Shown here piece after piece: positions 9,454 to 16,307 of a stretch of 25,432 nt of DNA. Position 1 is the first letter of the stretch. Every line of letters begins with the position of its first letter. The DNA comes from Prevotella sp. CAG:1058 (GTDB lineage Bacteria > Bacteroidota > Bacteroidia > Bacteroidales > Bacteroidaceae): the NCBI GenBank assembly GCA_000433175.1, contig HF986666.1, forward strand, positions 1 to 25,432. The letters are read 5' to 3'. Position numbers and translations under genes: made by a program. The notes below the pieces were generated by a model. The model did no database searches. It was not told the DNA's origin and worked only from the letters and a program-made list of their open reading frames with translations.

Positions 9454-12400
9454 TCACTTCATTTTAAGTCCGTCCCTGATTATTTTCTTGATGTCATCCT
9501 TTATCTCGCCCAGATGCTTCGCGCTGTTGCCCGTGTTCTCCTCTATCCGCCGCAGGCTGTCCACAGCAGTGCCCATCTGCGCACTTACGTCCTGCATCTT
9601 CTCGTCCATGCTCGACAGGTGCATCGCACTCGTCGTCCATAGCCCCTCTAATTTCGTGCCCTGCTCCTGGCTCATCGCCGTGTACGCCCCGGCCCTGCCG
9701 CTCTGCGACGTACCGTAGCTCCCGGGATCTATCATGCCTGAGTCCGTCATGGCCTCGCGCCATGATTCCGCCTTGTCCGCTATCGCCGAGTTCATCGCCT
9801 CTATACGGGCCTTCTCCTCCTCACTTATGCCGTCGGCCGCAGCGTCGGCTATGTATTCGTACAGCTCCTTGATGTCGTCCTTCAGCTCCTCGTTCACGAA
9901 ACTCTCTATAAGCGCGTCCGTCACAGTCTCGCTTATAAAATCGCCGAGTTCCTCCGTTATGTCCTCAGCGCTCCTCACCATCTCCTTGTACTTCTCCAAG
10001 AAGCCGTCCCACGTGTATCCCGTCAGCTTCTCGTTCAGCGCGTCCGTCAGCTCCTCCAGCGTCCCCGCGCGCTCTATGTATTCCTCCACCGCACTTTTCG
10101 GGTTCTTGTGGCCGTCGCCGCTGAACAGCTTTTGCCATTCCTTCGGGTTCGAGTCCCTTAGCAGCTCCATCTGCTCCGGCGTCAGGTTCCACAGGTCGCC
10201 CGTGCTGTCCACCGTTATGTTGAAGCCGTTTTTCCTGAGCGTCTCCGTGAAGGCGTCCCAGCCCTCCCAGCCGCTGTCCGGCGAGTGCTTGTTGAAGCTT
10301 CCTTTGCCGCCCAAACCGAGGAAGCCGTACCCCGTGTTCGTCCAGGCTGACGCCAGTCCCTTGATGATGTTCCGCTGGTTCTCCTCCCACTCAAGCTCCG
10401 CTTTCCGCGCGTCGTTGTAATAGTCTATGCTCTCGGCGTTCGTGTTGTCCCCTTGGCCGATGCGCTCTGCAAGGCTGTCTATGCTCTCGCGCAGGTACTC
10501 GTTGCTCTCCGTCAGGCGGTTCACCGTCTCCATCACCTCCTTGTCGTTGCCGCCGAGCCACGAGCCGAGGCCGCCGAACGTAAGGGAGTCGAGGATGTTC
10601 CCCACGCCATTGACGACTGACTGCATGGGCTTGGTTATTATGCCGCCGCTAAGCACGTCGTCAAGCACGCCGCTGACAGAGCCAAGCACAGTATCCATGA
10701 GGCTTGACACTATTCCGCCGATGCCGTCCTGCGCCAGCATGTCGAGCAGTCCGAGCACTGCCGATATGATTTCTCCGGCAAGCCCGCTGTCGCCAAGCGC
10801 TGCAGTGAGGGTCTTGGCAGCCTCGCTGTCCTTGCCGAGGAGCGACTGGAAACCTTTTGCCAAGGCATTGCCGGCCTGGGCCGTCAGCTTGTTGTCGCCG
10901 AAAAGGCCGTCAAGCTTCATCAAGCCTTGGCCTATGCCTTGCAGATTTCCCGAAGTCAGGCCGCGCAAGCCCTCGCCGAGATTGTCGAACATCGCCTTCG
11001 CCTCCGTAGCGGACGAGTTGAGGGCGGCCGTGGTCTCCTGTACCTGCCCGCCGAAAATCCGCACGTCCTCGGAAGCGGCGTCAAATGCCTCGTGTGCCTT
11101 GTCTACGTTTTCCTGCGCTGAGCGTATGCCCTCCTCACCGCGGTTTTCATTGCGTGCGGTTTCAAGCTCTTTTTCAGCTTTTACGAGGTTTTCTTCGGCG
11201 GCGCGTGCGGCATCTACGGCCTTGGAGTATCTGCCCATCGCCTCCTGGTATGCCGACAGGTCGTCGGACACACGTTTGAATATGTCGCTGTCCCATGCCG
11301 TGCCGGAGCGCTCCAGTTTCTCTATCAGGGAATAAAGGATTTGCTGCTCCTCAAGGCTCGACTGTCTGAACGTGTCACTTTGAGCCATGCGGCGTAAGCG
11401 GTCTATCGTAGGTTGCAGCTGGTCTTTGAACATCGTGCCGAAGTCCCCGAACACGCTGCCCCAGTCAACCTGCTGCCTGACGGCGTTTATCTCCACCTGC
11501 TGCAGGGCGCGGTCACGGCCGGCGACGAGCGACAGGCGCTCGCCCTCATTCTGTGCGTTCCTTATCTTTTCCGCGTATTCCTCTGCGATGGCCAGCTTCT
11601 GCTGCTGATAGGTGCCATATTCCTTGAGGTAGTTCCGCATGGCCCGTGCCTCCGAAGCGTACACCTCCTGTGTCTTGTGCTCCTGTTCCTTTGCGGCGTT
11701 GTCGCGCGCCTTCTGCAGCGCATCCGCCTGCTCGTCCGTCAGACCGTCCGCACCAAGCCCGGCAAGTCCGGCCTCCTTGTTCTTTTTCCTGAACTCGGTC
11801 TCCTGCCTGTCTATCTCTGCAATGCGTTGTTTATAGTCGTTGTCGATTTCGGCCAGTTTCTTCTGCGTGCCGTCTTGCATCAGGGCTGTCTCGTCGTCCT
11901 GGTTCTGACGCTGCAGGGCGAGCAAGTCCTTGTCAAGGTCTTCACGGGCCTTCAGGCGTTCCTTGCCGATACGCTCTTCTTCTTTCGCGCGTCTCTCGGC
12001 CTCACGCTCCGCTTCCTTCCTGTCCTGCTCGTAGGATGCGCCCTGCGTGGTCTTTTCCACTGCGGACTGGCGTTTCAGGATTTCATCTTCATAAGACTGC
12101 ATGGTGGCCTCGTTGCGCTTATAGTTCTCGTTATGGCGTTGCCAGCGCTCACGCCGCGTCTCGAAGTCATCGATAACTTTTGCGTATTTTTCATACCGTT
12201 CGATGGCCTCGGGGTCTATCGTCACGCCGAACTGCGCCCTCGTATGGGCATCAGTCTTGGAGAAGGCATATTGGTTGCGGTCCGCCTTGCCTTGTGCGCT
12301 GTTCATGTACGCTACCGCATCGTCGTACGCCTTCTTGCTCCTTGACATATAGTTGTAGTCGGCCTGCGAGCCGCGCAGCTCGTCCACGTTCTTTGACGCG

Positions 12401-13350
12401 AGGTCTTCCAACCGTTCCTGGTAAGCCCTCGCATAGGCGGCGGACATGATGTCCTGCGTCAGCTGTCGGTACGCGGCGGAGGCGTTGCCAGCCAATATGG
12501 CTTCCTGTGACAGGCTTCCGAAATAAGCCGGGTACTGTGACTGCAGTTCCTTGACCGCCGCCGTCCTGTCACGCATCGATGCGTTGGCGTTCTGGGTCAT
12601 GGCGTAGAGTACGCGAAGCCCCGCCGTCTCCTTTGCTGCGGATGTCCTTGCGTCGGCCATCGACTTGTTCAGCCTCTCCTGCTCGCGCCGTGTTTCCTCC
12701 AAGGCGTCCTTTGACTTGAACAGGCTGCCCACCCAGCTTGCAATCTCCTTACCGTACATGGACAGAACGGTAATGGCCACCATCAGGGCGGTCTGCCATG
12801 AGAATATTGACGATATGAGCTGCCGCCATACCGGTACGGTGCTTTGGCCTGAGGCCTTCAGTTCCTCGTTGGCCGCCTTGGCGCGCTTTATCTCGTCTGT
12901 CAATACAGGCAGGTTGTTGCTTATGGCGAGAAAGAACATATTGAGTCCCATAGTAGCTGCAGGGAGTTCCCTCGCTATCTGCTGGACGCTCATGTGTAGG
13001 CCGTTGTACTGCCGCCCGGCTTGTGTCGCACCGGTCGGGACGGTATCCGTATTCTCCGCCGTCTCGTCAAGCTGCCGCAGCTGTTCCTGAAGCTCCTTTA
13101 TCTTCGATTTCAGGGCTTCCATAGCCGAGATGTTCTTGCTTTGGTCGAGGTCGGGAACGGCGGTCTCGGCGGTTTTCTTCATTTCGGAGAGCTGCGCGTT
13201 GAGCGCTGCTATGGCCGTGCTGAGGATACGCACGCGCTCGTCCGTGCCGGATGCCTTGCCCATCAGCGCGTCCAGCTTGTGCTGCATGGTCTCCAGCCCC
13301 GCACTCATACGGTCTTTCAACAGTATCTCTATCTCTACAGGTTTTGCCAT
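9454..13350 (-). CDS. Tail tape measure protein
   Basis: A 1298-aa protein starting MAKPVEIEILLKDRMSAGLETMQ. Long coiled coils occupy about residues 60-110 and about 410-620 (rich in EAEREAERRAKEEER-type text). Hydrophobic segments occur at about 135-155 (LPAATMGLNMFFLAISNNLP), 180-205 (WQTALMVAITVLSMYGKEI) and in a Gly/Leu-rich region at about 870-970 (ISAVLGLLDMLAQDGIGGIV). This combination is the signature of tape measure proteins, which set tail length and leave the tail during DNA entry. At about 0.15 nm per residue the tail would be roughly 190 nm. It follows the tail assembly chaperone pair, as expected. No lysozyme or peptidase motif was noticed. Confidence 0.9.
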   Translation of the reverse strand: MAKPVEIEILLKDRMSAGLETMQHKLDALMGKASGTDERVRILSTAIAALNAQLSEMKKTAETAVPDLDQSKNISAMEALKSKIKELQEQLRQLDETAENTDTVPTGATQAGRQYNGLHMSVQQIARELPAATMGLNMFFLAISNNLPVLTDEIKRAKAANEELKASGQSTVPVWRQLISSIFSWQTALMVAITVLSMYGKEIASWVGSLFKSKDALEETRREQERLNKSMADARTSAAKETAGLRVLYAMTQNANASMRDRTAAVKELQSQYPAYFGSLSQEAILAGNASAAYRQLTQDIMSAAYARAYQERLEDLASKNVDELRGSQADYNYMSRSKKAYDDAVAYMNSAQGKADRNQYAFSKTDAHTRAQFGVTIDPEAIERYEKYAKVIDDFETRRERWQRHNENYKRNEATMQSYEDEILKRQSAVEKTTQGASYEQDRKEAEREAERRAKEEERIGKERLKAREDLDKDLLALQRQNQDDETALMQDGTQKKLAEIDNDYKQRIAEIDRQETEFRKKNKEAGLAGLGADGLTDEQADALQKARDNAAKEQEHKTQEVYASEARAMRNYLKEYGTYQQQKLAIAEEYAEKIRNAQNEGERLSLVAGRDRALQQVEINAVRQQVDWGSVFGDFGTMFKDQLQPTIDRLRRMAQSDTFRQSSLEEQQILYSLIEKLERSGTAWDSDIFKRVSDDLSAYQEAMGRYSKAVDAARAAEENLVKAEKELETARNENRGEEGIRSAQENVDKAHEAFDAASEDVRIFGGQVQETTAALNSSATEAKAMFDNLGEGLRGLTSGNLQGIGQGLMKLDGLFGDNKLTAQAGNALAKGFQSLLGKDSEAAKTLTAALGDSGLAGEIISAVLGLLDMLAQDGIGGIVSSLMDTVLGSVSGVLDDVLSGGIITKPMQSVVNGVGNILDSLTFGGLGSWLGGNDKEVMETVNRLTESNEYLRESIDSLAERIGQGDNTNAESIDYYNDARKAELEWEENQRNIIKGLASAWTNTGYGFLGLGGKGSFNKHSPDSGWEGWDAFTETLRKNGFNITVDSTGDLWNLTPEQMELLRDSNPKEWQKLFSGDGHKNPKSAVEEYIERAGTLEELTDALNEKLTGYTWDGFLEKYKEMVRSAEDITEELGDFISETVTDALIESFVNEELKDDIKELYEYIADAAADGISEEEKARIEAMNSAIADKAESWREAMTDSGMIDPGSYGTSQSGRAGAYTAMSQEQGTKLEGLWTTSAMHLSSMDEKMQDVSAQMGTAVDSLRRIEENTGNSAKHLGEIKDDIKKIIRDGLKMK

Positions 13351-13375
13351 AGTCTTTCTCGCCTCGTCGTATTCG

Positions 13376-13415
13376 GCCCATTGGGCTTATTTGTCCTATT
13401 TGCCCATTGGGCTTA
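13376..13415 (+). repeat. Pair of 14-nt direct repeats before the tape measure gene
   Basis: GCCCATTGGGCTTA occurs at 13376-13389 and again at 13402-13415, 26 bp apart. Each copy holds a small palindrome, GCCCA-T-TGGGC. The pair sits in the 77-bp gap between the chaperone stop and the tape measure start. It could be a regulator site or an RNA structure between the two genes. Its function is unknown. Confidence 0.6.
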
Positions 13416-13427
13416 ACTCTTAATTCT

Positions 13428-13733
13428 TCACTTCTTCAGGTTACTCTGGAAAAATCCTACTATTTCGTTCGCCTCGTCCTCCGCACTCTTGCCGCCGTCT
13501 TTTTTGCGCACGTAGCGCGGCGCGTCCGCCAGCATCATTATCAGCGTCTGGTAGTTCACGCCCTCAAGGATGTAGCCCACGCTCCAGCCCGTCGCCGCCG
13601 CAATCTGCCATACAAACCCGAAGGGGCTATGGGACGGCTCGTACACCGTCTTTAACTCCCCTTCCTTCTTCGGCTCAGCCTCGGCTTCATCGGGTTCGTC
13701 CGCTCCGCCGACCTGATAATACTCGTAAAAGGG
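13428..13733 (-). CDS. Tail assembly chaperone, -1 frameshift extension (T part)
   Basis: This frame has no good start of its own near the overlap and continues the upstream chaperone after a -1 slip at CCCTTTT. From the slip it reads FYEYYQVGGADEPDEAEAEP, then a conserved-looking domain (about 55 residues) with SPFGFVWQIAAATGWSVG and VNYQTLIMMLADAPRYVRKK, ending FFQSNLKK. The text YQTLIMMLADAPRYVR is typical of the GT-type extension that binds the tape measure. A frameshifted product would be 238 aa. It could also be translated alone from an upstream GTG/ATG in the overlap, but the canonical slip site makes the fusion more likely. Confidence 0.8.
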   Translation of the reverse strand, partial: PFYEYYQVGGADEPDEAEAEPKKEGELKTVYEPSHSPFGFVWQIAAATGWSVGYILEGVNYQTLIMMLADAPRYVRKKDGGKSAEDEANEIVGFFQSNLKK

Positions 13734-14143
13734 TCTGTACCAAGCAGCAGCACGAACTTCCGCATGCACGCCATGAGGTACCGTTGCTCCATCATGTTCC
13801 TTATCCACCATGCCGTGGGCCGCACAAGCAGCTTCCGCCATAGCCATCCGCGGCACAGGGTGTAAGCCACCATCAGGCTCACGTCCTTGCCGTGGGTCGC
13901 GATGAAGGCCATCTCCTCCTCCTTGGTAAATTTCTCCATCTCCGCCGCAGTCACGCCCAGGCGCAGGTACACCCTCGACAGCCTTATCAGTCCGCCCAGG
14001 CGCGGACGCCGCATCATGGCCCGCAACCGCAGCGGCTTCTTCCGGAACGGTATGCGCACTTCCTTCAAGGGGACGGACACGCCGCCGTCAAGCAGCGCGG
14101 CCGCCCCCTCGGCCTCTATCATGCGTGCAGTCTTAACGTCCAT
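13652..14143 (-). CDS. Tail assembly chaperone (G part)
   Basis: A 163-aa protein starting MDVKTARMIEAEGAAALLDG, 4 bp after the tail tube stop. It is basic, with a helical middle (LRAMMRRPRLGGLIRLSRVY, then TAAEMEKFTKEEEMAFIATH). It lies between the tail tube and tape measure genes, where lambda G/GT and equivalents are found. The gene overlaps the next frame by about 200 bp, and near codon 138 it carries the -1 slippery heptamer. After the slip point the unshifted frame runs only 24 more codons of low-complexity basic sequence (PMKPRLSRRRKGS), which is consistent with a frame that is not under strong selection there. The role is inferred from position and frameshift architecture. Confidence 0.8.
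   Translation of the reverse strand: MDVKTARMIEAEGAAALLDGGVSVPLKEVRIPFRKKPLRLRAMMRRPRLGGLIRLSRVYLRLGVTAAEMEKFTKEEEMAFIATHGKDVSLMVAYTLCRGWLWRKLLVRPTAWWIRNMMEQRYLMACMRKFVLLLGTDPFTSIIRSAERTNPMKPRLSRRRKGS
13727..13733 (-). promoter_or_regulatory. -1 programmed frameshift site C CCT TTT
   Basis: On the minus strand the chaperone frame reads gaC CCT TTT acg. This is an exact X XXY YYZ heptamer in register with the upstream frame. A -1 slip re-pairs both tRNAs (CCT to CCC, TTT to TTT) and enters precisely the frame of the downstream open region. I did not identify a convincing downstream hairpin. Confidence 0.8.
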
Positions 14144-14147
14144 AAAG

Positions 14148-14639
14148 TTATTCGCCTGCGGTGTCGTTTACCTCGTATGGAGCTGTGTCCGGCTCCTCCG
14201 GCTTGTTCACCTTCAGCTGGCATTCTATCTTCGACACCTCCGTCAGCGTCAGCTTGCCGCCCAGGTTGGCCATGATGGTGCCGTTGGGTATCTTCATCGT
14301 CTGGCCGCTCACGAACTGGATCTCCCACGGGCCGCGCAGCTCCACGAGGTCGGTCGGGGCCTTCCAGCCGGTGTAGCTGCTCGTGCTGCCCACCAGCGTG
14401 CCGCCAAGCACGGCCTGGATGTTCTCATAGTCCAGCTGGATGAGATTGAACGTCGGCGCTATGGTCGCGTTCTTGTTGGCCAGTGTCAGCACCGGAGCGT
14501 CCGGTACCTGCTCGGCTTCCACGTCCGTGCTCTCCGGCTTCGTGCCGCCCCAATCCCAGCTGCCTTTCTCGATGTAGCCGATTTCCTTGCTGTTGAACTT
14601 TACAACGGCTATGCCGTATATGAATTTCTTACTTGCCAT
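14148..14639 (-). CDS. Major tail tube protein
   Basis: A 163-aa protein starting MASKKFIYGIAVVKFNSKEIGYIEKGSWDW. It is beta-rich and Gly/Thr-rich, without membrane segments, and is followed directly by the chaperone pair and tape measure. Size, composition and phrases such as GSWDWGGTKPESTDVEAEQVPDAP and ANLGGKLTLTEVSKIECQL fit siphovirus tail tube proteins, which stack as hexamers to form the tail. Its first 11 bases (ATGGCAAGTAA) contain the stop of the preceding lipoprotein gene, so translation of the two is probably coupled. No sheath gene is next to it, which argues for a flexible non-contractile tail. Confidence 0.8.
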   Translation of the reverse strand: MASKKFIYGIAVVKFNSKEIGYIEKGSWDWGGTKPESTDVEAEQVPDAPVLTLANKNATIAPTFNLIQLDYENIQAVLGGTLVGSTSSYTGWKAPTDLVELRGPWEIQFVSGQTMKIPNGTIMANLGGKLTLTEVSKIECQLKVNKPEEPDTAPYEVNDTAGE

Positions 14640-15198
14640 CTTTCTTTCGTTTTTGGATGAATATTGTGATTAAAACCCCTGCCAGTATTCCAGCCCCGAA
14701 ACCGTAGAAAAAGATTTTAACGGGGTTCGAACGCTGTTTTCTTTCCTCTTCGTACAGGCCGGCCATCTCCTCGTAGCGTTCCTGCCACACGGAGGATGTC
14801 CGCTCGTAGTATTCCACCAGGAGCTGCAGGCTGTCGCAGCTCGCGTACACGGTTATCACGTCCCTGTCACGGCTTACCGACACGCTGGCCTGTCCGCTCT
14901 TCCCGCTGTATGAGGCCAGCGGAGGAAGCCTCAGAAGGCTGTCAGCCGGTATCTTCAGACTCACCTCCGATTTCGGCACCGTTTCCGTCCGTATCAGGCG
15001 GACTTCGCTCCTCACGCTGTCCGCCAGGCTCAGCGTCGTTTCCGTCCTGGCCGTTTCCTGAACCGTCTTTCGGGTGGTCGCGCACCCCGCGAAGCACAGG
15101 GCAATCGTCATGATGCTTGCAAGAATTGGCAGTGTCAATGGCCTTGCGAAGGCGTGCCATCTCGCGTTTCGTCGCCTGAAGGTCTTTCCTCGTCGCAT
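14629..15198 (-). CDS. Spanin-like lipoprotein with C-terminal membrane helix
   Basis: A 189-aa protein. The N-terminus is basic (MRRGKTFRRRN) and is followed by a hydrophobic stretch ending in FAGC, a plausible lipobox with Cys39 lipidated. The middle (about 40-155) is soluble and has a helical segment (LQLLVEYYERTSSVWQERYEE). The last 30 residues form one membrane helix (FFYGFGAGILAGVLITIFI) with a basic QKRKKDGK tail. A lipid anchor at one end and an inner-membrane helix at the other is the plan of unimolecular spanins such as T1 gp11, which fuse inner and outer membranes in the last step of lysis. The gene begins out of frame inside the 3' half of the upstream gene, as Rz1 does in Rz. The function is inferred from topology and neighbours. 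Confidence 0.7.
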   Translation of the reverse strand: MRRGKTFRRRNARWHAFARPLTLPILASIMTIALCFAGCATTRKTVQETARTETTLSLADSVRSEVRLIRTETVPKSEVSLKIPADSLLRLPPLASYSGKSGQASVSVSRDRDVITVYASCDSLQLLVEYYERTSSVWQERYEEMAGLYEEERKQRSNPVKIFFYGFGAGILAGVLITIFIQKRKKDGK

Positions 15199-15409
15199 TG
15201 AGTTCGTCTTTTAACGGTTCGACTATGTTGTCCACAAGTATCCGGGTGGCGTGCTCAGCATTGTCAATCCGCACGGTCTCGGCGTCCGCCTTCGCCTTCT
15301 CGGCTTCCGCGTTGGCCTTGCGCACTGTCGCGCGGAGCGTCACAATGCCAATCACGGTCGCCAAAAGAGAGCCACCCAGTACGAAATTGAGAATTTCACT
15401 GAGTTCCAT
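14942..15409 (-). CDS. Small membrane-anchored coiled-coil protein (i-spanin-like)
   Basis: A 155-aa protein starting MELSEILNFVLGGSLLATVIG. It has one N-terminal membrane helix (about 6-24), a coiled coil rich in Ala/Lys/Glu/Asp (about 28-95, including ATRKDLQATKREMARLRKAI), a short SCKHHDDCPVL segment, and then about 50 hydrophilic residues of low complexity. Proteins with this N-terminal text are frequent in Bacteroides-group phages next to amidase and holin genes. An N-terminal membrane anchor plus periplasmic coiled coil resembles the inner-membrane spanin Rz. Its residues from about 71 onward share DNA with the lipoprotein gene in another frame. The spanin role is inference. Confidence 0.7.
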   Translation of the reverse strand: MELSEILNFVLGGSLLATVIGIVTLRATVRKANAEAEKAKADAETVRIDNAEHATRILVDNIVEPLKDELNATRKDLQATKREMARLRKAIDTANSCKHHDDCPVLRGVRDHPKDGSGNGQDGNDAEPGGQREERSPPDTDGNGAEIGGESEDTG

Positions 15410-15433
15410 GAGATTACTTGTTTGATACCTTGC

Positions 15434-15826
15434 TTATGATTTTGACCCGGTCCTCTTGGCTATCAGCCCTATAAGCCATTGCACCAGCCCCGTGTCTGCG
15501 ATTCCGTTTGCCACAAGCGAGGCTCCGAAACCATAAAGCAGGGCGATATACCATTCTACATCGGCCACAAATCCTGCGTCCAGCCACCACAACAGCATGG
15601 CTGCCGCCAAGCCGACCGTCCAACTTACTATCTGTGTTACCAGTCCTTCCATTTTCGGGAACAAGGCTTTGATGCCTTCCGTCAGCAACACCACGCAGCC
15701 GGCGAATCCGGCAAAGGTGGCAATCATACTGTCATAGTCCATACTTGTGGAAACATCACCCGTCTGGGCGAACGAGGCTGACACAAACCCGAGCATCAGC
15801 ACAAAAAATAAAATCAGCTTTTTCAT
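15434..15826 (-). CDS. Putative holin
   Basis: Read from MKKLILFFVLMLGFVSASFA (130 aa); an ATG three codons upstream at 15835 is an alternative start. It has a signal-like N-terminus with possible cleavage after SASFA, then two or three further hydrophobic segments: IATFAGFAGCVVLLTEGIKA, IVSWTVGLAAAMLLWWLD and WYIALLYGFGASLVANGIAD. It ends with a basic RTGSKS tail. Small size, multiple membrane spans and position immediately after the amidase gene are typical of holins, which open the inner membrane at the lysis time. The signal-peptide-like first helix is unusual for class I holins. Confidence 0.7.
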   Translation of the reverse strand: MKKLILFFVLMLGFVSASFAQTGDVSTSMDYDSMIATFAGFAGCVVLLTEGIKALFPKMEGLVTQIVSWTVGLAAAMLLWWLDAGFVADVEWYIALLYGFGASLVANGIADTGLVQWLIGLIAKRTGSKS

Positions 15827-15839
15827 TCCAGTCATTCAT

Positions 15840-16304
15840 TTATTGATTTATACCTATTTCTTTCAGCCAAGCCTGTACATCAAAAGAAGGGCAGGCTTTC
15901 GCGGCCAGTTGGTTATGCCCAACAACCGGGATGGAAGGGAAACGCCGGTGGAAGTCTTTCACATAGGCTTCCATCGCTTTCTTCTGCGCCGATGTACGGG
16001 TATCCTTGGGAGTCTTGCCGTCAGCGGCAACGCCGCCGACGTACACAACGTGCCGGGATGTGGAGTTGTACCCTTTTGCCCCGTTGGTAATCTCCCAGGG
16101 ATCTACCTGTGCGTCCTCATTGTTGTCCACCAGGCGTTCCACCCTGCCGTCCAGGTGTATCATGTCGGTATAGCCGACCTGCTTCCATCCGCGACCGCCC
16201 TTGCTCACCGGATCGGTATGCCAGTGACGTATGTCTACCGCGCTGACCTCACGCCCTTCAGGAGTGGCAGTACAATGCAATACCAAACGTTTCAACTGTG
16301 CCAT
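15840..16304 (-). CDS. N-acetylmuramoyl-L-alanine amidase endolysin (type 2 / T7 lysozyme-like)
   Basis: A 154-aa single-domain enzyme that cleaves the bond between MurNAc and L-Ala in peptidoglycan. The set of T7-lysozyme residues is present: zinc ligands His10 (LVLHCTAT), His130 (VVGHNQL) and Cys138 (AKACPSF), with Tyr45 (GYT) and Lys136 as the likely catalytic pair. Its size equals the minimal amidase_2 fold, and there is no cell-wall-binding domain or signal peptide. It would thus need the adjacent holin to reach the wall. The start lies 3 bp after the capsid stop, with AGGGGGAA upstream as a possible ribosome site. Confidence 0.95.
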   Translation of the reverse strand: MAQLKRLVLHCTATPEGREVSAVDIRHWHTDPVSKGGRGWKQVGYTDMIHLDGRVERLVDNNEDAQVDPWEITNGAKGYNSTSRHVVYVGGVAADGKTPKDTRTSAQKKAMEAYVKDFHRRFPSIPVVGHNQLAAKACPSFDVQAWLKEIGINQ

Positions 16305-16307
16305 GCG

